From NCBI RefSeq assembly GCF_038637725.1, contig NZ_CP152052.1, forward strand, positions 1,285,501 through 1,349,500: a stretch of 64,000 nucleotides of DNA. The letters are read 5' to 3'. The notes beneath the pieces were generated by a model. It worked only from the letters and a program-made list of their open reading frames with translations, was not told the origin of the DNA and made no database searches. Origin of the DNA: Psychrobacillus sp. FSL H8-0483 (GTDB lineage: Bacteria; Bacillota; Bacilli; Bacillales_A; Planococcaceae). Numbering within the stretch: position 1 is the first letter of the stretch; each line of letters opens with the position of its first letter. This document shows positions 15,997 to 25,149 of this stretch, piece after piece. Made by a program: the position numbers and the translations under genes.

Positions 15997-17175
15997 CTAT
16001 TTAAAGAGATTAATTGTTGTAATAATAATTGGCATACCGAAAACGTCAATTAAGAAGGCTCCTACGATCGGTACGATTAGGAATGCTTTACGTGATGGGC
16101 CAAATTTTGAAACAACTGCAGACATATTTGCCATTGCGTTGGGCGTTGCACCAAGACCATGACCAAGGAAACCCGATACCATAATCGCTGCATCGTAGTT
16201 TTTACCGAGTAAGCGGAAAAGAACGAACACTGCGAATAATACGATGAAGAGTACTTGAGCTAAGATGATGATGAATAATGGTAAGGCTAAGTCTGCGACT
16301 TCCCATAGTTTAATGCTCATCAATGCCATTGATAAGAAAATACCAAGGGAAATATCACCGATTAAGTTGATTTCTTTCATGTTGATTAATTCAGGTTTGA
16401 AGCGATCAACGATATTACGAACGATTACTGCTATGAACATGGCACCTACATAACCCGGTAATACAAATCCTGTCAGTGTAGAGAACCATTCTCCAGCATA
16501 TGTACCAGCAGCCATACAGAATGTGATTAAGAAAACTTGCAGCATGAATGATTTTTCTGTAATCGGATGTTGTGATTTTTCAACGTATGCTTCTGTTTCT
16601 TCAGAAGATGGCTTTAAGTTAAATTTGCGAATTAAGTATTGAATCACAGGACCACCAACAAGTCCACCAGCTACTAATCCACATGTAGCTGCAGCCATCC
16701 CAATTGTTAGGGCAGAAGGTACACCTAAGCCTTCAATTGTTTCCCCAAAAGCGGCAGCAGCACCATGTCCTCCTTCCATCGATACGGCTCCAGCCATTAC
16801 GCCGATTAATGGATGAATACCCATTACTTTTGCTAAAGAAACGCCAATCACATTTTGCATTAAGGCTAAGAAACCACAAGCTAACCAATAGATTACTAGC
16901 AGTTTGCCGCCTAATTTAACAAGTTTGAAACTTGCACCGAGTCCAATCGTTGTAAAAAATGTGATCATGAAGATGGATTGTAGTGAGGTGTCTAAAGTAA
17001 TTTCGAGAATGTCGAACCCTTTTAAAATCGTTGCTAAAATAGCGAACAGCAAGCCCCCCACAACAGGTGCCGGAATACAAAATCGATTTAAAAAACCAAC
17101 CCTTTTAACTAAAAATGATCCGATTAAAAATAATGTTACTGCTAGGCATAGTGTTGTAATTTGATTTAAAGCCAT
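15997..17175 (-). CDS. gltS: Sodium/glutamate symporter GltS
   Basis: 392 residues with about ten membrane helices. GltS hallmarks are two inverted pore-loop regions: MEGGHGAAAAFGE in the first half and GFLGHGLGATPNAMANM in the second. I use the ATG at 17175, which lies seven bases after AAGGGGG; the one at 17181 is directly against it. The gene follows hutG by 16 bases in the same direction, so uptake of glutamate is coupled to the last step of histidine breakdown, which releases glutamate. Likely controlled by the LysR protein divergent from hutG. Confidence 0.92.
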   Translation of the reverse strand: MALNQITTLCLAVTLFLIGSFLVKRVGFLNRFCIPAPVVGGLLFAILATILKGFDILEITLDTSLQSIFMITFFTTIGLGASFKLVKLGGKLLVIYWLACGFLALMQNVIGVSLAKVMGIHPLIGVMAGAVSMEGGHGAAAAFGETIEGLGVPSALTIGMAAATCGLVAGGLVGGPVIQYLIRKFNLKPSSEETEAYVEKSQHPITEKSFMLQVFLITFCMAAGTYAGEWFSTLTGFVLPGYVGAMFIAVIVRNIVDRFKPELINMKEINLIGDISLGIFLSMALMSIKLWEVADLALPLFIIILAQVLFIVLFAVFVLFRLLGKNYDAAIMVSGFLGHGLGATPNAMANMSAVVSKFGPSRKAFLIVPIVGAFLIDVFGMPIIITTINLFK

Positions 17176-17191
17176 ATACATCCCCCTTTGT

Positions 17192-18121
17192 TTATTCGAA
17201 ACTGTTCATAATTACTTCGTTGATAAAGTAAGCCCCCAATTTTGCGGTTTGATTATTTACATCAAGTGAAGGGTTTACTTCACAAATGCTGAAACTTACA
17301 GTGTTTTTGTGCGAAACCATTTGGCGCAAAATGTCCCGTACCTTTAAAGCGGATAAACCGAATGGTGATGGTGCACTGACACCCGGAGCTTCAGCAGCAT
17401 TTATAACATCCATACAAAGAGTAACAAGTAAAACATCATGTGCATTCATGAAGTCATGTAAATCTTTAGTGAACTGAGATGAATCCAATTGTTCATCTAA
17501 AAAGTATTGCACATCATATTGAGCGGCTGTATCGAATAATGCAGTCGTGTTCCCATATTGTTGGATGCCACATACGAAATAATGTGCATTTGGATCCTCG
17601 TCTAAAATTTGTTTAAACATTGTACCTGACGAGGTTTGTTTATCATACGAACGCATATCAAAGTGTGCATCAATATTAAGCAAACCAATGGAAGAGTCCG
17701 GACCCACTGCTTTACGAACCCCTAAATATTGTCCGTATAATGTTTCATGACCGCCACCAAGTACAATAGCCTTTCCGTTTGTTAAAATGTCAGAAACTTT
17801 ATCCCCTAGTTCTCGTTGTGCCTGCTCTAATTCATGACCTTCACAAATGATATCCCCCAAATCAATTAGAGAATTTACATGAACATCATTACGCCATGGC
17901 AACGTTGATAACTGCTTACGTAACGCAAGTGGAGCATCTTTTGCACCAACACGACCATTGTTACGGCGGACGCCTTCATCGCAAACAAAGCCTATTAATC
18001 CAACCATTCCTGGCATTGTTTTAGTTGCCAATTGAACAGTTTGATGATAACGGAAGTAAGAGTGATCCGTATCATGATCGATGCGACCTTGCCAAACTTT
18101 TGAATCTGTTTTTTTATACAA
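17192..18121 (-). CDS. hutG: Formimidoylglutamase
   Basis: 309 residues of the ureohydrolase (arginase/agmatinase) fold. Metal-binding motifs are LGGGHETLYG and LLNIDAHFDMR; the third site reads TLCMDVINAAEAPGVSAPSP, where one Asp of the usual D-x-D is Cys. It hydrolyses N-formimino-L-glutamate to glutamate and formamide. I prefer the TTG at 18121 (MYKKTDSKVWQGR), eight bases after AAGGAGG, over a GTG at 18130 that touches the site. No other hut gene is in the window: the gene is linked to gltS and a LysR gene instead of hutPHUI. Confidence 0.9.
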   Translation of the reverse strand: MYKKTDSKVWQGRIDHDTDHSYFRYHQTVQLATKTMPGMVGLIGFVCDEGVRRNNGRVGAKDAPLALRKQLSTLPWRNDVHVNSLIDLGDIICEGHELEQAQRELGDKVSDILTNGKAIVLGGGHETLYGQYLGVRKAVGPDSSIGLLNIDAHFDMRSYDKQTSSGTMFKQILDEDPNAHYFVCGIQQYGNTTALFDTAAQYDVQYFLDEQLDSSQFTKDLHDFMNAHDVLLVTLCMDVINAAEAPGVSAPSPFGLSALKVRDILRQMVSHKNTVSFSICEVNPSLDVNNQTAKLGAYFINEVIMNSFE

Positions 18122-18130
18122 TACGTTCAC

Positions 18131-18238
18131 CTCCTTAAAGACTGAAAAAACATATTTTTATTATATTTATAAATATTTATAATAACAAATATCATTTTTT
18201 TATATTATAATAGTTTAAAACTATAAATGAGGTGCGAA
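18131..18238. promoter_or_regulatory. Divergent hutG/LysR promoter region with palindrome
   Basis: Very AT-rich. A 15-base palindrome ATAGTTT-A-AAACTAT lies at 18210-18224, just before the regulator's ribosome site, with a TATAAT-like string at its left. Candidate LysR autoregulatory site. Confidence 0.5.
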
Positions 18239-19117
18239 ATGGATTTACGGAAGATGTATTATTTCAATGCAACCGTAAAATATCAAAGTTTTTCAAGGGC
18301 CGCAAAAGCCTTACATATTTCACAGCCTTCATTAAGCAATGCGATAAAAACTCTGGAACTAGAAATCAATGCATCGCTAATAGAACGTACAACCAAACAA
18401 TTTCAATTAACGGAATTAGGACAGCAATTTTATGAACGTTCGAAAAGTTTAATTGCTCAATTTGAAGTAATGGATACCGAGTTAAAAGAGTTAGCAAAAG
18501 GGGAGCAGTTAGAAATTCGATTAGGCATGATTGAATCAGCAAATTACTGGTTTTCACAAGTAATTATTGCATATCAAAAACGATACCCACAAAATCAAAT
18601 TACTCTAATTGATACATTGTATAATCAAACTGTGCGCCAAGCTTTATTAGATTTAAATGTGCATGGAGTAATTACGAACCAACATATTGTTGATCATGAA
18701 ATAAAAAGTGAATTATTGTATACCGAACCGTATGTCGTGGTAACAAAAAAAGATCATCCATTTGCTGCGAAAGAGAAAATAACGCTAGTAGACTTTACCA
18801 AAGAAGCCTTGATAATAGGTATGCCAGCATTTCAAACGAGTGCACAAATATTAAAAGCGTTTGAACAGGAAGATGTCACACCGAATATTCAATATAAAAT
18901 AGAACGATTTGAAATGATAAAAGTATTGGTAGAAGAAGGGTTAGGAATTGCCATCTTACCTCAACACTATGTCAAACATCATTTATCAGAATGCTTACTA
19001 ACAAGCCCAGTGCACAGTGAGTTTCTAAATCGCAATGTATACTTAAGCACCATGAAGGACCGTACATTCCCAAAGAGTATATTAGAGCTATTTGAGCTCA
19101 TAAAGACAATGCATTAA
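18239..19117 (+). CDS. LysR-family regulator, probably of hutG-gltS
   Basis: 292 residues from the ATG at 18239, which follows GAGGTG; the longer frame starting at 18227 would include that ribosome site. N-terminal helix-turn-helix SFSRAAKALHISQPSLSNAI and TTKQFQLTELGQQF, then an effector-binding domain (LEIRLGMIESANYW). It is divergent from hutG with a 100-base shared promoter region, so control of hutG-gltS is likely. Effector unknown; formiminoglutamate or glutamate are reasonable candidates by position. Confidence 0.9.
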   Translation: MDLRKMYYFNATVKYQSFSRAAKALHISQPSLSNAIKTLELEINASLIERTTKQFQLTELGQQFYERSKSLIAQFEVMDTELKELAKGEQLEIRLGMIESANYWFSQVIIAYQKRYPQNQITLIDTLYNQTVRQALLDLNVHGVITNQHIVDHEIKSELLYTEPYVVVTKKDHPFAAKEKITLVDFTKEALIIGMPAFQTSAQILKAFEQEDVTPNIQYKIERFEMIKVLVEEGLGIAILPQHYVKHHLSECLLTSPVHSEFLNRNVYLSTMKDRTFPKSILELFELIKTMH

Positions 19118-19400
19118 ATAGGTACTAGGCACAACTGTAATATTCTAAATACATCCGTTATAGTAAGGGGGCCTCCTTTTCGGATTTCCTTCAGACGTGA
19201 AAAATGACCTGGAATTGTTAGATTCTAGGTCATTTAGTCTGCAGTCTTTGATATTTTAATAGCGCACATTAATCAAAAATTTTGTAAGGATTCATAAGCA
19301 AAAAAACATGGTGAGGAACTGTCAACGATACCATAATTAATTGAGGTTTTTGTATCAACATGACACTTCATTAGTAAAGAAGTTCAGTCGTACAGACTCC
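19118..19400. other. Intergenic with hairpin and diverged repeat
   Basis: Inverted repeat aaatgacct.../aggtcattt at 19202-19235 (probable weak terminator of the LysR gene) and dispersed repeat copy 4 at 19322-19352 (aacgataccataattaatt then gaggtttttgt). No gene seen. Confidence 0.5.
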
Positions 19401-20615
19401 TCATTTATTTGATGGAAAGCGGATTGTAACTGTTGTCCCTTCATCAATTGTACTTTGGAAATCAATTCTACCATTAAATTTTTCAACGATATGATAGCAA
19501 ATCATTAAACCTAAACCTGTCCCGTTACTTTTTAAAGAGTAGAAAGGAGTACCGAGAGACTCAACTTCCGCTTTTGACATTCCACAACCAGTATCGATGA
19601 CTTTCATTTCAACGAAATGATTCTTTCTATTCACCTGAACAATAACGGAGTCACCACTTTTGGAGGCCTCAATTGCATTTTTGATAATATTGATCATTAA
19701 TTGTTTATACTCTATCGCGTTAGCGTAGATATAGCAATCTTCATCCACATTTAATTCAATCGTATTATCACGTACAAGCCCATATGATTTAAGTAAATCA
19801 GTTACACTTTGAAGAACAGCCTGAACGTTTACTATTTCCATTTTTTTCTCTTTATCTGGCTTTGCTATGCATAAAAATTGAGAAATTACTTGTTCTGCCG
19901 TATTTAATTCATCAATCATCAAAGTAAAATGATCTTTTACATCCTTACTAGATAGAGTGTCCTTTTCGCTGTAAAACTGCAAAAAACCTTTAACAGCTGT
20001 CAAAGGATTTCTAATTTCATGTGCAACTGCAGCTGCTAGTTGTCCAGTAGTCTTTAATCGTTCGGAGTGTTGTAATTGTTCATAATATAATTGCTGTTTC
20101 TTTATACGTAACTGGTATAAATGATAAATACAATATATTATCACTTGACTTCCTATAAAGTTACTAACATTTCCTATTAAATCTGATTTCATATGAGCGT
20201 ATCTATTTTCTTGATCCATTAGCATGATATAGCTATATGTAACTGTTATTAATAGTCCGTTTAAAATTAAAGAAAAATAAAACAGCTTTGAATCAAAAAA
20301 TAAAATAGAAATTGCAGGAATAAAGCAGAGAAGTATAAAGGTAGACCAAGTGTCTGGATATAAAAAGAAAATAGTATAGAGATAAGCGGATCCAACGATA
20401 ATAATGATAATTCTGGATTGATAATTCCGATACCTAGGATAAAGCAATAAACATGCAACGAGAGCTAATATAAGAACACTATGTAAAATGTAACCTATCT
20501 TAAGTTCACCAAAACGTGGATTATCTAATAACAAACCCATCATCATTAGTGTCGTCATGATGATCACTAACGTATAATATACTTTGTTATTGATATGCGT
20601 ATAAAATTCCTTCAT
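19401..20615 (-). CDS. Membrane sensor histidine kinase (KinB/sporulation-kinase type)
   Basis: 404 residues: about six membrane helices in residues 15-170, no PAS domain, then a HisKA domain with H-box AVAHEIRNPLTAVKGFLQ and an HATPase domain with N-box MINIIKNAIEAS, G1 VIDTGCGMS and G2 NGTGLGLMICYHI. The H-box form and membrane-only sensor resemble KinB-type kinases that feed the Spo0F phosphorelay. No response regulator gene is next to it, which fits an orphan phosphorelay kinase. An AGGAGT site precedes the ATG. Confidence 0.85.
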   Translation of the reverse strand: MKEFYTHINNKVYYTLVIIMTTLMMMGLLLDNPRFGELKIGYILHSVLILALVACLLLYPRYRNYQSRIIIIIVGSAYLYTIFFLYPDTWSTFILLCFIPAISILFFDSKLFYFSLILNGLLITVTYSYIMLMDQENRYAHMKSDLIGNVSNFIGSQVIIYCIYHLYQLRIKKQQLYYEQLQHSERLKTTGQLAAAVAHEIRNPLTAVKGFLQFYSEKDTLSSKDVKDHFTLMIDELNTAEQVISQFLCIAKPDKEKKMEIVNVQAVLQSVTDLLKSYGLVRDNTIELNVDEDCYIYANAIEYKQLMINIIKNAIEASKSGDSVIVQVNRKNHFVEMKVIDTGCGMSKAEVESLGTPFYSLKSNGTGLGLMICYHIVEKFNGRIDFQSTIDEGTTVTIRFPSNK

Positions 20616-20949
20616 ATGTACTCCTTTCGTTGTTTTAAGTTTTGAGTCAATAATTTTTCAATGTATGCTTGAAACTACAAATGGTGTGATTTAACCATAA
20701 TAACATAAATGATGAAAATTATTAGAGAGGATTTCTAATATACAGCTAGTAATACATAGAGAGGCATGGATGGTAAAGGTACTGATGCTAATGAAAAGAT
20801 CATCCGTTGGTCAAAATGGAAGAGTTCCGTTTTCTTTATAATAAAAGAGTATATAGATATAAAAAAGGGGCTGTCCAATAAGCCCATAAATTGAAGCGGT
20901 GTAGAAAAACGAGTCTTTGATCTGACCCAAAAAAGTTAGACATATATAG

Positions 20950-21759
20950 TTAAGCAACTTCTAAGACCTTAGTTCGGTACTCCACCGGGCTTAGGTCTTT
21001 TAATTTTTCCTTCATTCGTTTGTGATTGTAATAGTGAATATAGTCTTTGAGTTCCTGTTCAAAATGTGCCATGGATTCAAACTCTTGTAGATACAGGAGT
21101 TCAGATTTTAATAAGCCAAAGAAATTTTCAATGACTGCGTTGTCCAAACAATTGCCCTTACGGGACATACTCTGCATTATCCCATGTTGTTTTAATGTTT
21201 GTCGATACTTTTTCATTTGATAGTGCCAACCTTGATCCGAATGAAGAATGACTTGATCACTTGATTGAAGGCGCTCCAATGCTTGTTCTAGCATATCATG
21301 GACTAGTTTGTACACTGGACGACTCATTACTGTGTATGCAATGATTTCGCCATTGCATAAATCAAGGACGGGTGATAAATAGCGTTTCTCACCAAATAGA
21401 TGGAACTCTGTCACGTCTGTTACCCATTTCTCGTTCATTTTTTTCGCTGTAAAATCGCGTTGCAACATGTTTGGGGCAATTTTTCCGACGTTTCCTTTAT
21501 ACGAACGGTATTTCTTCATGCGGACTTCACATTTTATGCCAATGGCATTCATCAAATAATTAATCGTTTTAGGATCATAATGAAAGCCGTATTTTTTCAG
21601 TTCTTTGGCAATCCTACGATAACCATAACGTCCCTTATGTTCAAGATAAATGGACTGAATTGCGACTTTCACTTCAGCGTATTTATCAGTACGATTCAAA
21701 CGCTTTTCCCAGTAATAATACGTACTACGTGGAATATCAGCGACTTTGATTAATTCCAC
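20950..21759 (-). CDS. IS3-family transposase, OrfB (DDE integrase part)
   Basis: 269 residues from a GTG at 21759. DDE residues are visible in [23 protein letters not shown] and [14 protein letters not shown]; the C-terminal [20 protein letters not shown] is the standard OrfB end. The open frame continues upstream of 21759 into orfA, and a slippery stretch TTAAAAAAG near 21856-21864 (minus strand) would join KKLN of orfA to KVEYF of orfB by a -1 shift, giving the active OrfAB fusion. So the GTG start may not be used. Confidence 0.93.
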   Translation of the reverse strand: MELIKVADIPRSTYYYWEKRLNRTDKYAEVKVAIQSIYLEHKGRYGYRRIAKELKKYGFHYDPKTINYLMNAIGIKCEVRMKKYRSYKGNVGKIAPNMLQRDFTAKKMNEKWVTDVTEFHLFGEKRYLSPVLDLCNGEIIAYTVMSRPVYKLVHDMLEQALERLQSSDQVILHSDQGWHYQMKKYRQTLKQHGIMQSMSRKGNCLDNAVIENFFGLLKSELLYLQEFESMAHFEQELKDYIHYYNHKRMKEKLKDLSPVEYRTKVLEVA

Positions 21760-21788
21760 TACTTCATAGATTTCCTTTAGTTCATAAA

Positions 21789-22307
21789 TTACTTGCGCTT
21801 TGATTTGATTGGTAATTTTTCTTGCATTTGAACTAAAGTATTCAACTTTTTTAAGTACGCATTCTCCATTTCTAATTGTTTAATACGTACCTCTAATGCC
21901 TCAACAGATCCTTCAATTGGTGTTGGTTTCGTTGTTCTTTTTGTTTCTTTTTTCATGGATGGACGCCCCTTTTTCTTAGAAACAAGGGCATCATAACCAC
22001 CAACCTCAAACTTCATTTTCCAATTCCGAATCATGCCAGGAGATGAAATATTAAATAATGCAGCTGTATTAATCGAAGATGTACCTGTCTCGTTCATATA
22101 ATTAAGTACATTCATTTTATAGTCAGCTGAATATTTTGTATAGGACTTTAAGAAAGTCTCTACACCATTTTTTTGATAACGGCGAACCCATTCATTTACA
22201 ACCCGATCTGTCACTCCGATATCTTTTGCGATTTCAATCATAGATTCATTTCCATATAAGTATCGTTGAACTGCTTGAATACGTTGTTCAGCCCTTACTT
22301 TTGCCAT
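21789..22307 (-). CDS. IS3-family transposase, OrfA
   Basis: 172 residues with two helix-turn-helix segments ([20 protein letters not shown] and [17 protein letters not shown]) and a C-terminal leucine-zipper-like helix ([20 protein letters not shown]). This is the IS150-type OrfA that binds the ends; alone it acts as a regulator. Frame ends 30 bases before the OrfB GTG, with the frameshift window inside. Confidence 0.92.
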   Translation of the reverse strand: MAKVRAEQRIQAVQRYLYGNESMIEIAKDIGVTDRVVNEWVRRYQKNGVETFLKSYTKYSADYKMNVLNYMNETGTSSINTAALFNISSPGMIRNWKMKFEVGGYDALVSKKKGRPSMKKETKRTTKPTPIEGSVEALEVRIKQLEMENAYLKKLNTLVQMQEKLPIKSKRK

Positions 22308-22541
22308 AAAAAACCCCCGTAAAAGTTAGATTGGTGTCTAACTTTTACGGGGCAGTTCACTTTTTCTACACCTGTTTTTTTTATATTTTTATTAATCTAC
22401 TATTTTTTGTAGGCAATTGATTGTAGTGGAAGACGGCGACTCCAGCGGGAATAGCAGATGTTTTCTGCACCGAAAGCGAAGCTCCCAGTCACTATATGCT
22501 TTAGAGACAGCCCCATCCTTTTGATTTTTTTCGGTATTATT

Positions 22542-22844
22542 TTATTTTTTATATAAAGCAACACGATATGGAAAGAGTTGAGCTTCCATAATTCCTTCTT
22601 TTACAGCAGGATCATTGTTCATCAGTTCCATTGCTTCTTCCTCGGTATTAACTTCTAAAATGACAATTCCCATTGGGTCTGTATTCAAAGTTCTACCCGC
22701 TAAGATGAGCTTTCCTTCTTCCTGCAGTTTTTGTAACACCTCGAAATGATGTTGGACGATTGCATTTTCTTTACTAGTCCAGTTATCTTCATCTAATAGA
22801 GATGGAATGAGTTGGAGTTGATATAAAAACTGTAATTTTTCCAT
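22542..22844 (-). CDS. YciI-family protein
   Basis: 100 residues with a ferredoxin-like YciI fold: TSKENAIVQHHFEVLQKLQE (the conserved His), GKLILAGRTLNTDPMGIVIL and PAVKEGIMEAQLFPY. AAGGAGG precedes the ATG. Family members are small cytoplasmic proteins, some with muconolactone isomerase-like or hydrolytic activity on chlorinated aromatics; the physiological role is generally unknown. Single gene next to the MITE/IS cluster. Confidence 0.85.
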   Translation of the reverse strand: MEKLQFLYQLQLIPSLLDEDNWTSKENAIVQHHFEVLQKLQEEGKLILAGRTLNTDPMGIVILEVNTEEEAMELMNNDPAVKEGIMEAQLFPYRVALYKK

Positions 22845-23278
22845 TATGAAGCCTCCTTAGTGTTGTGATGCTTTGTTCGAAGCAATTCGGAATTGTATCA
22901 GAATTGTTTGTGACAAGGGGAAATGGTTATACTTATTTAATCTTTTATTCTTCCATATAGTTTGAAGTGATCTATTTCGACGATTTAAAAAATACAACGA
23001 CGGCTATCGTAGTAAAAAGTGTCGAGGAGTATGTACATTATTATAACAATATTGTATATAAATAAAATAAAATATCAGTCAACGATATTAACATTGATCG
23101 TTTGATGTACAAATATCAGACTGTTTTTTTTAGTATAGGAATACCCTTAGCAGAAGACATTGTGCACTTAACCTGCATTACAAATGAGCAAGTTAAGAAT
23201 GCTGCGCCATTAACATTTCATACTGTTTTCCTGTCAAATTTTCTACTATCCCCTAAACAAACAGAGCCAAGAATTAAA
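22845..23278. other. Intergenic, no gene accepted
   Basis: About 430 AT-rich bases. A 69-codon frame at 23102-23311 runs into the terminator hairpin, has no ribosome site and no recognisable family, so I do not accept it. Confidence 0.5.
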
Positions 23279-23309
23279 AACATGTCACCGCAATTTGCAG
23301 TGACATGTT
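23279..23309 (-). terminator. Terminator of the DUF2892 gene
   Basis: Stem aacatgtcac/gtgacatgtt, followed on the minus strand by five T. Confidence 0.8.
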
Positions 23310-23315
23310 AGATGA

Positions 23316-24200
23316 TTATTGCAGAATATTTGGTGTTGATGCATTTTTGTTTGAGGTTGATGCATTTATTGCAGCTACATTTGATAAATTAGCATTATTA
23401 GCGGCACCGTCCATTTTTGTTTTTGTTGCACCTGCTTTTGGCATGTTGTTACCATTTGTGGAAGCAGCTTGCTTACCATTTGAGGTTCCGTTTGCGGCAT
23501 TCTTCGTGTTAGCGTTTCCGTTCGCCGTTGCATTCGTGTTTGTTGCTCCACTCGTTGCAGACGCTTGCTTCCCACCATTATTCGTTCCAGCAGCATTTTG
23601 TGATCCGGTCATGCTCGCCACGTCATTCATCATTTGCCCAACTTGTGGGGCTACTGTTTGAGCAATGTTACCAATTGATTGAGCAGCAGTACCACTCGTC
23701 AATTGTTGGGCTACATTCCCAATCGTCTGAGCAAGGTTGCTACCTGCAGCATTTTGTCCAGCTCCGCCACTCTTGTTTTGTGTACCACTCGCACTTTGAG
23801 AACTAGCCGTACTTTGAGATGGATTTCCTCCAGCTAATTTTTGTGCAATATTCCCTACCATCTGCATAATACTTCCACCCATTTGACCAGCGTTGCTACT
23901 AGAAGCACTTTGACCGGACTGAGTTGCGCTATTCATCGCTGCTCCAGCACTAGCTAATGAACCTTGTGAAGCGTTTGCACTCATCAATTTTTGCTCCAAC
24001 AGTGAATTCATCGCTTTTCTTGGACAAAACCTTGTTGCGCCTTCCGCTGCTTTCATTGAACCAAACAAGACAAGCATTCGACCGCTTCTGCTTTTAGGAT
24101 CACGCATAAGTCGTGTCGTACCATATGCAGTCATCACTGAGCCCAACACGAAACGAGAGTATGCATCACTCGTACTGATATTTTGTTGATTATTTGTCAT
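23316..24200 (-). CDS. DUF2892-like domain with long low-complexity Asn/Ala/Ser/Gly tail
   Basis: 294 residues. Residues 15-62 (YSRFVLGSVMTAYGTTRLMR ... GATRFCP) match the short DUF2892/YgaP-like membrane hairpin, with the conserved RFCP ending. Residues 75-294 are low complexity, rich in Ala, Asn, Ser, Gly, Gln and Thr, with four spaced copies of a (V/S)GN(I/V)AQ motif. An AGGAGG site precedes the ATG. The neighbour is a SASP gene and the composition recalls spore coat or extracellular matrix proteins, but there is no direct evidence of sporulation control. Function unknown. Confidence 0.75.
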   Translation of the reverse strand: MTNNQQNISTSDAYSRFVLGSVMTAYGTTRLMRDPKSRSGRMLVLFGSMKAAEGATRFCPRKAMNSLLEQKLMSANASQGSLASAGAAMNSATQSGQSASSSNAGQMGGSIMQMVGNIAQKLAGGNPSQSTASSQSASGTQNKSGGAGQNAAGSNLAQTIGNVAQQLTSGTAAQSIGNIAQTVAPQVGQMMNDVASMTGSQNAAGTNNGGKQASATSGATNTNATANGNANTKNAANGTSNGKQAASTNGNNMPKAGATKTKMDGAANNANLSNVAAINASTSNKNASTPNILQ

Positions 24201-24705
24201 CTGTGTGGAACCTCCTATCTGAATTTGGAAAAAGAGCCGAAATCCTCTATTATTTCTATCTTACCGGGGCTTTGCTACTAGGAGTTACAAATACAACGAA
24301 AGGAAAATGGATGACGTGGAATTGCTGGTTTGGAAAATAGGGGGAATCGAGGCTCGAAAAAAGTCAAGGATGGAAAGGGGGCATCGCATCGGACTATTTT
24401 TACAAACACCACGAATAAGCACGGAAGTTGCAAGGTAACATTTGGATTTCTGGTGATCGTATAGTTTAGGCAAGAATGGAAATTCCTAAAGAATGGAAGG
24501 CGCAGAAACAGTAAATGAAAGCTTACAGGTAATTACTCCAGGCTATTATTTTCTAACCACATGGTCATCCATTTCAACTTTATAATCCCCAAATATTCGT
24601 TAATTATGCGAACTAAATTGAGACGACTACTATCCTATCAGATTCCAAAATGGTAACGTTTGCTGGAAAAGGCGGAGAGATTATTTCTTTTTGAATGTAC
24701 AATAG
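24201..24705. other. Intergenic, no gene accepted
   Basis: About 500 bases between the DUF2892 gene and the SASP terminator. A 62-codon minus-strand frame (24285-24473) has no family resemblance or ribosome site. Nothing else seen. Confidence 0.5.
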
Positions 24706-24743
24706 TAGCCACTGATCCATCCGAATATTGGGATCAGCGGCTA
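24706..24743 (-). terminator. Terminator of the SASP gene
   Basis: Stem tagccactgatcc/gggatcagcggcta (one mismatch) just past the SASP stop. Confidence 0.75.
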
Positions 24744-24745
24744 TT

Positions 24746-25018
24746 TCATTTCCTCATCATTTGCTCTTGAGCCATTTTTATCATTTCTTTAACCATATTA
24801 CCGCCAATAGGTCCGCCTATTTTCCCGGCCTGTTCAGATGTAAGCTTACCATTATAACCTTTATTCAATGGAATATTTAGTTCATCGGCAATTTCGTATT
24901 TTACATCATTTGGATTGTTGATATCTACGTTATAACCTTGTTCTTTCATAACTCGAGCCTTGAGTTTGTCTAATTCATCCCGAGCAGAGGGTACTAATAT
25001 TTTATTTCTATTAGCCAT
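24746..25018 (-). CDS. Alpha/beta-type small acid-soluble spore protein
   Basis: 90 residues, slightly longer than the usual 60-75. The family core is clear: NKILVPSARDELDKLKARVM, the germination-protease site KYEIADELNIPL and the second DNA-binding block GKLTSEQAGKIGGPIGGNMV with KEMIKMAQEQ. These proteins coat DNA in the spore core and protect it from heat and UV. Made in the forespore under SigG in other Bacillales; I could not place a convincing SigG promoter here. Its presence shows the host is a spore former. Confidence 0.93.
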   Translation of the reverse strand: MANRNKILVPSARDELDKLKARVMKEQGYNVDINNPNDVKYEIADELNIPLNKGYNGKLTSEQAGKIGGPIGGNMVKEMIKMAQEQMMRK

Positions 25019-25149
25019 TTTTCTTCACTCCTTCATCCATTAGTGTTTCCCAAAAATGAAACTTCACTCCTCTTAATGAGAAAATGTAACGGAATTTATT
25101 TTCGTTCGTGTCTAATTAGGCGAGAACTAGAAAAGAAGGAAGGGAGATT

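Larger units (their letters stand above)
20918..22359 (-). mobile_element. IS3-family (IS150 group) insertion sequence, 1442 bp
   Basis: Terminal inverted repeats TGATCTGACCCAAAAAAGTT (left) and TGAACTGCCCCGTAAAAGTT (right, complementary strand) start with TG as in IS3 elements. Direct repeat CTT flanks both ends (20915-20917, 22360-22362), a 3-bp target duplication. Two overlapping frames, orfA and orfB, encode a transposase made by -1 frameshifting. Both frames are full length, so the element may be active. Confidence 0.92.
20867..22514. mobile_element. MITE-like element (about 203 bp) interrupted by an IS3-family insertion
   Basis: Ends GGGGCTGTCCAATAAGC (20867-) and its partner GGGGCTGTCTCTAAAGC read on the other strand (-22514) form a 17-base imperfect terminal inverted repeat. 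Removing the IS (20918-22359) and one CTT copy leaves about 203 bases. These include a hairpin ggtgtagaaaaa/tttttctacacc into which the IS inserted, and a GC-rich core (cgactccagcgggaa ... accgaaagcgaagc) related to repeats at 1060 and 54260. It has no coding capacity of its own. No clear target duplication of the outer element was seen. Confidence 0.6.

Noticed and set aside
23102-23311. 69-codon open frame on the plus strand
   Set aside because: No ribosome site, no family resemblance, and it runs through the terminator hairpin of the opposite-strand gene.
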